A stretch of 64,000 bases of DNA from Streptomyces finlayi (GTDB lineage: Bacteria > Actinomycetota > Actinomycetes > Streptomycetales > Streptomycetaceae), in the NCBI RefSeq assembly GCF_014216315.1, contig NZ_CP045702.1:3286001-3350000 (forward strand). The letters are read 5' to 3'. Below are positions 25,009 to 33,049 of the stretch, piece by piece; the stretch's first letter is position 1; each line of letters begins with the position of its first letter. The notes beneath the pieces are model-generated. The model did not search any database and was not told where the DNA came from. It saw only the letters and a program-made list of their open reading frames with translations. A program made the position numbers and the translations under genes.

Positions 25009-26634
25009 ATGATGAGCGATGAGACTTTGGCCGGTTCGTCCGAGTTGCGTGAGTCCTACGAACTGTGTGAGGCACTGACCAAGCAGTTCCATACGCCGAT
25101 GTGGCGGGCAACCGAACTGCTGCCCGCCCCGGTGCGCCCCTATATGCACGCTGTCCACGGCTTCTTCCTGTGGACCGACACCATCGCCGACAGGGACGGA
25201 ACGTCGGCGGAGCGTGTGCAGCGGCTTGCCCGTTGGTCTGCCGCCACCCGCGAGGGCTTGCGTTCAGGGGGCAGCGAGGATCCCGTGCTGCGGGCCTTCG
25301 TGGACACGGTGTGGCGGTGGGATCTCGACCGCGCCTTGGTCGAGGAGACCCTGCGCACCCTGGAGGCCGACTGTGTCAGTCCTCCTCTCTTCGAGACGTT
25401 TCGGGACCTGCGGCGACATCTGAGAGGAGTGACGGGCGCGACCTTCGAGCTGTGGTGCCCGCTGCTGGGCGTGAGGGATCCAGAGGTGCTGGCGCTGGCC
25501 TCTTTGCTGGGCGAGGCGGGCCAGGCGGTGGACCAGTTCGAGGACATGCCGGAGGACCTCGCTGCCGGGCGGTGCTACCTGCCTCGGGCCGATCTGCGGG
25601 CACTGGGGCTGGAGGTGAGTGATCTGCAACGCGGTGAACGTCCCGGGGCACTGGCGGAACTGGTACGCATGCAACTCGCCCGCTGGAGCGCCTTGTTGGA
25701 GCGGGCGGCGCCGGTGACGGGCATGGTGGAGCGCGAGTACCAGCCGTTCCTGCACCTGCTGGTACTCGGGGCCCATCTGCAGTTCGACGAGACCACGCTC
25801 CGCGAGGAGCGGGTCTTCGCTCAAGGTCTTGATCCGCTGGTGTCCGCCGACGGGGCCCTGCGCCGCCCGGTATGGCCGCACCCGGAGGTGGATGCGGTGC
25901 CGGAGCACGTCGCGGTCATCATGGACGGCAACCGACGGTGGGCCTCGGAACAGGGCCGGCCGGCTTCCCGGGGGCATCAGGCGGGTCAGTTGCCGGCGAT
26001 GCGTCTGGTCAACGCCGCGATGCGGCTGGGCGTGCGGCACCTGACTCTCTACGCGTTCTCCACCGAGAACTGGAACCGTTCCCAGGACGAACTGGACGCG
26101 CTGTTCGAGGCCATGGGCGATGCGATGGGCCGGGGTGCGGAGTGGCTGCACGACCTGGGGGTGCGGGTGCGCTGGTGCGGGCGGCGTGATCGCATCGACC
26201 CGTCGCTGGCCTCCGCGCTGACCCTGGCGGAAAGCATGACGTCGAACAACGAGACGCTGTCGCTGACCGTCTGCCTCGACTACGGCGGGCGCGAAGAGCT
26301 GGTCGAGGCCGCACGCGCACTGGCCGCCGAAGCGGCCACCGGAGCGATCCGCCCTGAGGACATCGGCCTCGCCGACCTGGACCGGAACATGTACGTGCCC
26401 GGCCTTCCGGACGTCGACCTGCTGATCCGCACCTCCGGTGAGCAGCGGATCAGCAACTTCCTGCCCTGGCATCTGTCCTACGCCGAGATGGTCTTCGACC
26501 CGACTCCCTGGCCCAGCTTCGGCCTGGCACAGCTACGGGAAGCGGTTTCCGTCTACGCCGGCCGCCAGCGCCGCTTCGGCGGCACTGTCCCCGGCCCCGC
26601 CCGGCCGACGGAGCCGACCCGGTCTCAGCTCTGA
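25009..26634 (+). CDS. Fusion of squalene/phytoene-synthase-like domain with cis-prenyltransferase
   Basis: The 541-residue protein joins two isoprenoid enzymes. Residues 1-285 look like a trans head-to-head synthase (SQS/PSY fold): D57-TIA-D61 matches the first Asp motif and the segment with D175, D179, E182 and D183 followed by AAGRCYLP matches the second. Residues 297-525 are a UppS-type cis-prenyltransferase, with catalytic D306 in VIMDGNRRWA, then YAFSTENWNRS and LIRTSGEQRISNFLPW. Key residues of both halves are kept, so both may be active. Adjacent genes give no pathway. It might make an irregular or cis-configured prenyl product; that is inference. Confidence 0.85.
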   Translation: MMSDETLAGSSELRESYELCEALTKQFHTPMWRATELLPAPVRPYMHAVHGFFLWTDTIADRDGTSAERVQRLARWSAATREGLRSGGSEDPVLRAFVDTVWRWDLDRALVEETLRTLEADCVSPPLFETFRDLRRHLRGVTGATFELWCPLLGVRDPEVLALASLLGEAGQAVDQFEDMPEDLAAGRCYLPRADLRALGLEVSDLQRGERPGALAELVRMQLARWSALLERAAPVTGMVEREYQPFLHLLVLGAHLQFDETTLREERVFAQGLDPLVSADGALRRPVWPHPEVDAVPEHVAVIMDGNRRWASEQGRPASRGHQAGQLPAMRLVNAAMRLGVRHLTLYAFSTENWNRSQDELDALFEAMGDAMGRGAEWLHDLGVRVRWCGRRDRIDPSLASALTLAESMTSNNETLSLTVCLDYGGREELVEAARALAAEAATGAIRPEDIGLADLDRNMYVPGLPDVDLLIRTSGEQRISNFLPWHLSYAEMVFDPTPWPSFGLAQLREAVSVYAGRQRRFGGTVPGPARPTEPTRSQL

Positions 26635-26641
26635 ACCGGCA

Positions 26642-26827
26642 GTGCGGCTGAGACGGATGCGGGCACTCCACGTCCGCCGTAGCGTGGGACCCGTGACGGT
26701 GGGACGGGTGCGCGAGCTCGGTGGCTCCGTCGACGACGCCGACGTGGGTGGTGCCGAGGAGACGGTTGCCCGCATCGGACGTTTCCAGCCCAGCCAGGAT
26801 GACCAGGGCTCCCCATTCGGGCTCCAC
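26642..26827 (-). other. Possible gene fragment, unrecognised
   Basis: On the minus strand a frame beginning near 26827 has genome-like codon use for about 45 codons (WGALVILAGLETSDAGNRLL) and then loses it. It runs into the end of the fusion gene. It may be the residue of a deleted gene or chance; I do not recognise a family. The rest of the 280-base gap shows nothing else. Confidence 0.2.
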
Positions 26828-26917
26828 CAGCCGTCGGCCTGACCGTTCTGCTCCGCCGATCCGTCGGTGACACCCGGGCCCGGGCCGGCCGTACTGAGCT
26901 CTGGCCCGGGCCTTGGC

Positions 26918-27559
26918 TCACGGCTTCGGCGGGTTGTACGTGCCCGCTACGGTCACATACCCCAGCACCGTGTCTTCGCTGAACGGGGACGTGCCGACCG
27001 TCGCGGCGTACGCCTTGAGCATCTCGGGGGTGGCGTACAACGGCACCTCACTGAGCTGAACCTTCAGCGGCTTGCCCACCGGAACTTTGTCGGTGGACAG
27101 TTTCCCCTTGTCGACACCGCAGCGGAGGGCCGAGGCGTGTTCGACAATGAGGCCGTTGACCTGGCACTTCCCCGATGCCAGTCCGTCCTTGAGAGCGCCC
27201 TCCAGGTCGCTGACCCGGACGTTGCCCAGGGACGTACGCACTGATACTCCCCCGTCGAGAGCACCGTCGCCCTTGGCCTTCGGTAGCTGCTTGAGCGAGG
27301 GGTCTCCCTTGCCGGACCGCACGGGGAGCCGCACTGCCGGACCATCGGCAGTCTTGACCATCACGGCCTGCCCTTCGGCCTCGACCACCGCTCCGAGCCG
27401 GTCCAGTTCGGCCTGGACCGAGTCCGACCACCGGACCTCGACCCAGCCGTCGGAGACCGTGCCGTACTTCTCGTCCGCCGCGGACGCCGTCCCGGCGAAC
27501 TGAGCCAGCAGGGGCGCGGCCAGAGCGGCACCCAGAACGTTTCGTCGTGTCGCACTCAT
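26918..27559 (-). CDS. Secreted protein of unknown function with Tat-like signal
   Basis: The 213-residue protein starts at ATG 27559 with a signal peptide, SATRRNVLGAALAAPLLAQF, carrying a double Arg and ending in an AxA cleavage site (TASAA). The mature part is about 185 residues, hydrophilic, with two Cys residues (KCQVNG and RCGVDK) that could pair. It ends with LGYVTVAGTYNPPKP. I do not recognise the fold. It is convergent with the prenyl fusion gene. Confidence 0.72.
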   Translation of the reverse strand: MSATRRNVLGAALAAPLLAQFAGTASAADEKYGTVSDGWVEVRWSDSVQAELDRLGAVVEAEGQAVMVKTADGPAVRLPVRSGKGDPSLKQLPKAKGDGALDGGVSVRTSLGNVRVSDLEGALKDGLASGKCQVNGLIVEHASALRCGVDKGKLSTDKVPVGKPLKVQLSEVPLYATPEMLKAYAATVGTSPFSEDTVLGYVTVAGTYNPPKP

Positions 27560-27713
27560 CGATGCGTACCATCCTTCCCCGGGCCGTGGGGCACGACCCG
27601 GAGAGAATGCTTCAAGGTCTTCTGCCTGCCTGGTCCGCAGATAGCGTGTAAACCACCCGAAAGTGCACAAGAGTACTCCCATCGCCCGACGGTGAGGGCG
27701 AGCGCGCCGCTGA

Positions 27714-28223
27714 TTAGGATCATGGCCGGTTCGACCTGATGCCCCTGCACCTGTTCCCCCGGCCGATGTGGAGGACGTCGAAGGCGCGGTGCTCGACCTG
27801 GACGTCGTCTGGGTCATGGGCGGTTCCGTGGCCAATCTGCCGGCCGTGTGGAGAGTCCATGACCTGGACCGCATCATGCGCCGGGCCTGGGAGGCCGGTG
27901 TCGTGCTCAGTGGGGTCAGCTCGGCAATCCGTCTGGGCGAGGGTCGGCGTCCGCTGATCCATCAGCTTGTCGCGGACGGGACCCTGCCTACGTCTCACCG
28001 CACCGATGACGGAGTCGGTCTCGTCTCCCGGGGAACGAAGCTCGTCGAAGCGGTGACGGGGCTTCCTGGGAAGGGCGCCTACGTGGTCACGCGCGAGGGG
28101 GACGCAGCGGTGGAGGAACGCATCGAGCCCCGCAAGCTGCCCACCATGCGGCACTGCCCGTACGGCTCCACGACGCTGAACATCCGGCGGGCCCGCGAAC
28201 GCATCCCCCGCAGGGAGCCGTAG
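27714..28223 (+). pseudogene. Peptidase E (S51) remnant with internal deletion
   Basis: The frame opens after a stop at 27711-27713, with no start before GTG 27768. The segment DLDVVWVMGGSVANL through WEAGVVLSGVS matches dipeptidase E-type S51 peptidases. The sequence then jumps to RRPLIHQLVADGTLP and VEERIEPRKLP. The stretch normally in between holds the SAGS nucleophile-serine segment and is missing, about 30-40 codons by my memory of the family. The N-terminal 70 or so residues are also absent. It cannot be a working peptidase. Confidence 0.75.
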
Positions 28224-28242
28224 GACCCGCCGATCACGCAGC

Positions 28243-28477
28243 TCACCAACGCGACGGTCCATTCATACGCGTGGCCTCGCGGAGAACGCAGAAGACCACC
28301 CCGGCAGCGACCAGGACCAGCGGTGTCAGCAGTGACCGGGCCAGGGCACGTCGGTGTCCGACGGGCCCTGGCCCGCAGCGCCTCCTCGAAGTCCGCAGCC
28401 GTCGTCCGGTAGACGAACTCCACGGCCGTGCCCCGGTCCGCGTCCTGTGCCGAAAGATCCCCGCCCATGGTGTCCAT
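28243..28477 (-). pseudogene. YcxB-like gene remnant, frameshifted
   Basis: From ATG 28477 the first 42 codons (GGDLSAQDADRGTAVEFVYR, then TTAADFEEALRARAR) resemble the N-terminus of Streptomyces YcxB-like membrane proteins. After about 28350 the likeness continues in another frame, where a hydrophobic helix (SLLTPLVLVAAGVVFCVLRE) appears and then a stop at 28243. A frameshift and truncation explain this. The start codon lies inside the terminator of the HelR gene. Confidence 0.45.
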
Positions 28478-28490
28478 GGGCGGGGATCTT
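28454..28490. terminator. Terminator of the HelR gene
   Basis: A perfect 17-bp stem, AAGATCCCCGCCCATGG and its complement, with a TGT loop, lies two bases after the helR stop codon and is followed by TTTC on the minus strand. Confidence 0.85.
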
Positions 28491-28492
28491 AG

Positions 28493-30646
28493 TCAGGGAC
28501 TCGTCAGAACGACGAGTTGCTGCGTCGCCCGGGTCATCGCCACGTAGCGGTCGACCGCTCCCTCGATGCCCGTGCCGAACGACTCCGGGTCGACGAGGAC
28601 GACGAGGTCGAACTCCAGGCCCTTCGACAGCGACGGTGTCAGCGAGCGGACGCGGGAAGTCGGCCGGAAGTCGGGGGCGCCGATGACGCAGGCGATCCCG
28701 TCGTCGTGGGCGTCGAGCCACGTGTCGAGGATCTCGTGGAGGTCCTCGGTGGAGCCGTGGACGACGGGGAGGTCGCCGCTGCGGATGGAGGTCGGCACGT
28801 TGGCGTCCGGGAGCACGGCGCGGATGACCGGCTCCGCTTCCGCCATGATCTCGGCCGGGGTCCGGTAGTTGATGCTCAGGGAGGCCAGCTTGATCCGGTC
28901 GAGCCCGATCCGCTCCAGCCGTTCCTGCCACGACTCCGTGAACCCATGCCTGGCCTGGGCGCGGTCCCCGACGATGGTGAAGCTGCGGGACGGGCAGCGG
29001 AGCAGCAGCATCTGCCATTCCGCGTCGGTGAGTTCCTGCGCCTCGTCCACCACGATGTGGGCGAACGGACCGGCGAGCAGGTCACGTTCGACGTCGAGCG
29101 AAGCCGCCCCGTCGAACACGGTGTCCTTCAGGTCCTGGCCGCGCAGCATCGTCAGCGCGCCTTCGCCGTCCTGATCGGTCTCGATCAGGCCGTCGATGAC
29201 CTTGGTCATCTGCTCGCGTTCGGCGGCGACCGACGCCTTGTGCCTGCGCAGACGCCGCGAGGCGTCCGGGTCGCCGAGCCGCTGCCGTGCCGCGTCCAGG
29301 ATCGGCAGGTCGGACACCGTCCAGGCGTTGGCGTCCTCCCGCTGGAGCCGCATCACCTCGTCGCGGGTGAGCCCGGGGGCGCACTTGCGCAGATAGGCGG
29401 GTACGGACCACAGGTCCGCGACGAGGTCGGTCGCTTCGATCAGCGGCCACGCGTTGTCGAAGACCGCGAGCAGCTGCCTGTTCTGGTGCAGCGACTTGCG
29501 GAGCGGCTCGGCCGTGTCCTCGTCGTCGTGCTTGTCCACCAGGATCGTGAGCAGCTCCTCCCAGACCTGGTCGCGCGCCTCGTTGTGCGGGGTGCCGGAT
29601 GCCGCGTCGAACGCCACGGCCCAGTCGTCAGCGGTCAGCCGGATGTCGGACCAGTGGGTCGTGACCGTCATGCCCGTGGCGGGCGGCTCCTCGTAGAACC
29701 TGGCGGCCGCCTCGACCGCCTTCACGAGGTCCGCGGACGACTTCAGCCGGGCCACTTCCGGGTCCCGCTCGGCCGCGGCCTTCGCGCCCTCGGGGAGGAG
29801 GTCGCGCAGGGTGCAGGTCTGCACGCCCTCCTCTCCGAGGCTCGGGAGGACGTCGGCGACGTATCCCAGGTAGGGCTGGTGAGGGCCGACGAACAGCACA
29901 CCGCCCCGGCGGTGGCCGAGACGCGGGTCGGAGTAGAGGAGGTACGCCGAGCGGTGCAGGGCGACGACGGTCTTCCCCGTGCCCGGACCGCCGTCGACGA
30001 CGAGGGCGCCGCGCGATCCCGCGCGGATGATGGCGTCCTGGTCGGCCTGGATGGTGCCGAGCACGTCGCGCATCCGGGCGGACCGGTTGGTGCCCAGGCT
30101 GGCGATGAAGGCGGACTGGTCGTCGAGCGCCGCCCGGTCGGACATGCCGTCCGGGGTGAAGACCTCGTCCCAGTAGTCGTTGATCCGGCCACCCTTCCAC
30201 CGGTACCTGCGGCGGGTCGCGAGCCCCATCGGGTTGGCGTGGGTGGCACCGAAGAACGGCTCGGCGGCGGGTGAGCGCCAGTCGAGCAGCAGCCGGCGGC
30301 CCGCACTGTCCGTGAGGCCGAGCCGTCCGACGTACACGGGCTCGGAACCGTCCGTGGCGACCATGTGCCCGAGGCAGAGGTCGAGCCCGAAACGCCGCAG
30401 CGCGCGCAGGCGGGCGGTCAGCCGGTGGACCTCCAGGTCCCGGTCCATCGCCTGCTGGCCCAGGCCGCCGGGCGCCTTGCGAGTGGCGTCGAGGAGGTCG
30501 GACAGTTCCGCGATCGACTGCTCCAGGCACTCCGCGACGGCCGCGAAGTGCTGCTCGTCACCGGCGATCAGTGCCGGGTCGGCCTTCGGCCCAAGACGCT
30601 CGGGCAGGTCGAACGCGCTGCTGGTCTCCGACAAGAAAGAACGCAC
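28493..30646 (-). CDS. helR: HelR-type HelD-family protein, probable rifamycin-tolerance factor
   Basis: The 717-residue superfamily 1 ATPase is a second HelD paralogue. It has an N-terminal coiled-coil (AAVAECLEQSIAELSDLLDA, residues 35-65), Walker A GGPGTGKT near residue 216, Walker B VVDEAQE near 530, and a C-terminal AMTRATQQLVVLTS. In Streptomyces, HelR proteins displace rifamycins from RNA polymerase and are induced through an upstream rifamycin-associated element. Such an element lies 61-81 bases upstream of the GTG 30646 start. The start gives MRSFLSETSSAFDLPE; an AGGTGAATCTC-like region is its weak ribosome site. A terminator follows the stop. Confidence 0.87.
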   Translation of the reverse strand: MRSFLSETSSAFDLPERLGPKADPALIAGDEQHFAAVAECLEQSIAELSDLLDATRKAPGGLGQQAMDRDLEVHRLTARLRALRRFGLDLCLGHMVATDGSEPVYVGRLGLTDSAGRRLLLDWRSPAAEPFFGATHANPMGLATRRRYRWKGGRINDYWDEVFTPDGMSDRAALDDQSAFIASLGTNRSARMRDVLGTIQADQDAIIRAGSRGALVVDGGPGTGKTVVALHRSAYLLYSDPRLGHRRGGVLFVGPHQPYLGYVADVLPSLGEEGVQTCTLRDLLPEGAKAAAERDPEVARLKSSADLVKAVEAAARFYEEPPATGMTVTTHWSDIRLTADDWAVAFDAASGTPHNEARDQVWEELLTILVDKHDDEDTAEPLRKSLHQNRQLLAVFDNAWPLIEATDLVADLWSVPAYLRKCAPGLTRDEVMRLQREDANAWTVSDLPILDAARQRLGDPDASRRLRRHKASVAAEREQMTKVIDGLIETDQDGEGALTMLRGQDLKDTVFDGAASLDVERDLLAGPFAHIVVDEAQELTDAEWQMLLLRCPSRSFTIVGDRAQARHGFTESWQERLERIGLDRIKLASLSINYRTPAEIMAEAEPVIRAVLPDANVPTSIRSGDLPVVHGSTEDLHEILDTWLDAHDDGIACVIGAPDFRPTSRVRSLTPSLSKGLEFDLVVLVDPESFGTGIEGAVDRYVAMTRATQQLVVLTSP

Positions 30647-30706
30647 TAGGTGAATCTCCCATTTTCCGCAGGTTCCGGCCTCAGCGAGCGATTGTGCGCC
30701 ATCACC

Positions 30707-30727
30707 GGGGCCTTGCCGCAAGTCCCC
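30707..30727. promoter_or_regulatory. Rifamycin-associated element (RAE)-like inverted repeat
   Basis: The 21-mer reads GGGGACTTGC, G, GCAAGGCCCC on the minus strand: two 10-base arms around one base, with one mismatch. It agrees closely with the RAE consensus as I remember it (GGGGCTTGCGGCAAGGCCCC). RAEs occur upstream of rifamycin-inducible resistance genes such as rph, arr, rox and helR. It is correctly placed before helR. Confidence 0.82.
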
Positions 30728-30798
30728 CTGTGCGTTATGAGTTGAAAGTGGCGGGAGGTGGGTCGTCCCTTCTGCCGGTCGCCCCTTACGCCCCCGCC

Positions 30799-31146
30799 CT
30801 ATTCCGCGTCCAGGGCCTCCCGTACCGCCTTAGCGGTGTGCCGAGCGTCATATCCCTCCGGGACCCCCTCGACCATGATGATGTCGCCCTTGATGTGCCG
30901 CGCGCGCAGCGGGGCGATCTCCTGGTACGCGGGCGAGTCCCACCAGGCCCGCGCCTCGGCGATGCCGGGGAAACCGATCATCACGACGCTTCCGGCCCAG
31001 TTGCCCTCCTTCACCTCGTGCTGCGTGACGTGCACGAGGAAGCGTCCGCCGTACGGCTCGAAGGTGCCGGGGATCCGCTCCATGTACTCCGCGATCTCCG
31101 CGTGCGGGGCGGCGTCCTGAAGGTGAGCGATGACATAGGCGGGCAT
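30799..31146 (-). CDS. DUF1330 protein
   Basis: This 115-residue protein has a dimeric alpha/beta-barrel fold with the DUF1330 hallmarks MPAYVIAHLQD, MERIPGTFEPYGGRFLVH and PGIAEARAWWDSPAYQEIAPLR (in two parts). ATG 31146 follows a GGAGGACACC ribosome site. DUF1330 proteins resemble EthD/ABM-type small oxygenases, but activity is unknown. The gene ends about 70 bases before the RAE of helR; whether both are read on one transcript is not clear. Confidence 0.88.
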   Translation of the reverse strand: MPAYVIAHLQDAAPHAEIAEYMERIPGTFEPYGGRFLVHVTQHEVKEGNWAGSVVMIGFPGIAEARAWWDSPAYQEIAPLRARHIKGDIIMVEGVPEGYDARHTAKAVREALDAE

Positions 31147-31238
31147 GGTGTCCTCCGGTCGGTCGGGCGGTCGTTCTCCGTACGCCGAGCTTGGCACCGC
31201 GGCGCACCGGGGTCGATTACCCCGCAGGTAAGGACCGG

Positions 31239-31328
31239 CCCGCCCCGCTGCGGCATCCCGTCCCCGGCCCGGACACTCGGCCCGCCCGCTGCGGCGTCCC
31301 GTCCCGGACCTGGACGCTCGCCCCGCCC
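31239..31328. repeat. Imperfect direct repeats of about 41 bases
   Basis: Two copies of a unit starting CCCGCCC(C)GCTGCGGC(A/G)TCCCGTCC and ending GG(A)C(A/G)CTCG lie head to tail, followed by a partial third CCCCGCCC. They fill the gap between the MarR stop and the DUF1330 leader. Confidence 0.6.
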
Positions 31329-31349
31329 ACCCGTGAGTCCGGCCGGCGC

Positions 31350-31901
31350 TCAGCCCAGGTGCGTGTCTCCCAGTGACCTCAGCAACCGCCGCAGTGCCCC
31401 GTCGAGCGCCCGGCGCTCCTCGGCCGTCAGGCCCGCCAGCATCCGCTCCTCGTTCGCCACGTGGTCGACCACGGCCCGGTCGACCAGGGCCAGACCCTCT
31501 TCGGTCAGGCGGACGCGGATGGCCCGGCGGTCGGCGGGGTCCGGGTGGCGCTCGATCAGTCCCTTGCGCTCCAGCTTGTCGAGACGGTTGGTGATCGCGC
31601 CCGAGGTCACCATCGCGGACTTCAGGAGACCGCCCGCGGTGAGCTCGTGCGGGGCGCCGACCCGGCGCAGCGTGGCGAGTACGTCGAACTCGGCGAACTC
31701 CAGACCGTGCTCGGCGAAGACCGGTTTCATGCCCTTGCTCAACAGGTGATCGGCCCGCTTGATACGGCCCACCAGGGCCATCGCGTCCAGTCCCGCCAGG
31801 CCCATGTCCGGGCGCTCACGGCGCCACTGGGCGCGCAGTTCGTCGATGGCGTCGGCATCCGCTTCCGCTTCCGGCTGCCGCCCCGCCTCGCGCTCGCTCA
31901 T
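31350..31901 (-). CDS. MarR-family transcriptional regulator
   Basis: The 183-residue regulator has the MarR winged helix (residues 70-130). LTAGGLLKSAMVTSGAITNR is the recognition helix and DPADRRAIRVRLT the wing. The first 25 residues are acidic and probably disordered. It is divergent from an EamA-type transporter gene, with perfect and near-perfect palindromes in the 129-base gap, so it most likely represses itself and the transporter and is released by a small aromatic or toxic ligand. The ATG at 31901 is clear. Confidence 0.92.
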   Translation of the reverse strand: MSEREAGRQPEAEADADAIDELRAQWRRERPDMGLAGLDAMALVGRIKRADHLLSKGMKPVFAEHGLEFAEFDVLATLRRVGAPHELTAGGLLKSAMVTSGAITNRLDKLERKGLIERHPDPADRRAIRVRLTEEGLALVDRAVVDHVANEERMLAGLTAEERRALDGALRRLLRSLGDTHLG

Positions 31902-31932
31902 TCCCGCGCTCCTCCCTCGCCCGAGCCAGGTC

Positions 31933-31995
31933 TCTCAACGTTCAGATACTTGACGTTCGCAGACCGCGTGGCTCATATTTATCTCAACGTTGAGA
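31933..31995. promoter_or_regulatory. MarR operators in the marR/eamA intergenic region
   Basis: A perfect 14-base palindrome TCTCAACGTTGAGA lies at 31982-31995 and a near copy, TCTCAACGTTCAGA, at 31933-31946. Between them is a TTGACG hexamer (31950-31955) that could be a -35 element for the transporter gene. Centre spacing is 49 bases, close to five helical turns. Confidence 0.75.
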
Positions 31996-32030
31996 ATAAC
32001 AGCGTTGAGGAGAAGCCGAGGGGGAGCACC

Positions 32031-33011
32031 ATGTCCGTCACCACCACCGAGCCGGCCACCACCAACAAGTCCGCCCGCACTACACCGACACCGACCACGC
32101 CCACAGCGCCGGCCCCCCGCGCCTCCACCAAGGCCGCCATCGGCATCGCCGCACTCGCCGCCATCGGGCCCGCGACCTGGGGCACCACCTACGTCACGAC
32201 CACCGAGCTCCTCCCGGCCGACCGCCCCTTGCTCGCCGCCGCCCTGCGCGCGCTGCCCGCCGGGCTCATCCTGCTCGCCCTCACCCGGCGCCTGCCGCGC
32301 GGCGACTGGTGGTGGAAGGCCACTGTGCTCGGGATGCTCAACTTCGGCGCGTTCTTCCCGCTGCTGTTCTTCGGCGCGTACCACCTGCCCGGCGGCGTGG
32401 CCTCCACGGTCAGCGCGGTCACCCCGCTACTGGTGGCCGGCCTCGGGGCCGGAGTGCTCAAGATCCGGCCCACGCGCCGCACGCTGACCGCCGGGCTCGT
32501 CGGAGTCGCGGGCGTCGGACTGCTCGTCCTGCGCGGGAACGCCGAGGTCGATCCCGCAGGTCTCGTGGCCATGCTGGCGGCCACCGTACTGATGGCCCTC
32601 GCCGTCGTCCTGAGCAAGCGATGGGGCCGCCCCGAAGGCGTCTCGCTGCTCGGCTTCACCGGCTGGCAGCTGACCGTCGGTGGTCTGGTGCTGGCGCCCG
32701 TCGCCCTCACCGCAGAAGGCCTGCCCGACCACTTCACCGGGGCGAACGTCGCCGGGTACGTCTACCTCGGCGCGATCGGCACAGCGGTGGCGTACGCCCT
32801 CTGGTTCCACGGCATCGAGCGCCTCCCTGCCTCCTCCGTCTCCTTCCTCGGCCTGACGAACCCGGTCGTCGCCACGCTCGCCGGCCTCCTCTTCCTGGGG
32901 CAGACCCTCACCGCCTGGCAGATCGTCGGCCTGGCCCTGGTGATCGGCAGCGTCGCACTCGGCCAGAACCTCCGTCCGGCAGCCAGGCGACGCACCACAT
33001 CAGCGGCCTGA
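32031..33011 (+). CDS. EamA/RhaT-type drug/metabolite transporter
   Basis: The 326-residue inner-membrane protein has ten predicted helices in two EamA repeats (residues 35-165 and 180-310). Hallmarks are WGTTYVTTTELLPADRPLL, GGVASTVSAVTPLLVAGLG and GTAVAYALWFHGIERLP. The first 30 residues are Thr/Pro-rich and cytoplasmic. ATG 32031 follows a GAGGAGAAG-type purine stretch. The divergent MarR regulator should control it. The substrate is unknown; EamA proteins export amino acids or small drugs. Confidence 0.9.
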   Translation: MSVTTTEPATTNKSARTTPTPTTPTAPAPRASTKAAIGIAALAAIGPATWGTTYVTTTELLPADRPLLAAALRALPAGLILLALTRRLPRGDWWWKATVLGMLNFGAFFPLLFFGAYHLPGGVASTVSAVTPLLVAGLGAGVLKIRPTRRTLTAGLVGVAGVGLLVLRGNAEVDPAGLVAMLAATVLMALAVVLSKRWGRPEGVSLLGFTGWQLTVGGLVLAPVALTAEGLPDHFTGANVAGYVYLGAIGTAVAYALWFHGIERLPASSVSFLGLTNPVVATLAGLLFLGQTLTAWQIVGLALVIGSVALGQNLRPAARRRTTSAA

Positions 33012-33049
33012 ACACGCCCCCGAACCCCACGCACCCAAGGAGCCCTCCC

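Noticed and set aside
28517..30274. 585-codon open frame opposite helR
   Set aside because: Shadow of helR; no recognisable domain and poor third-position pattern.
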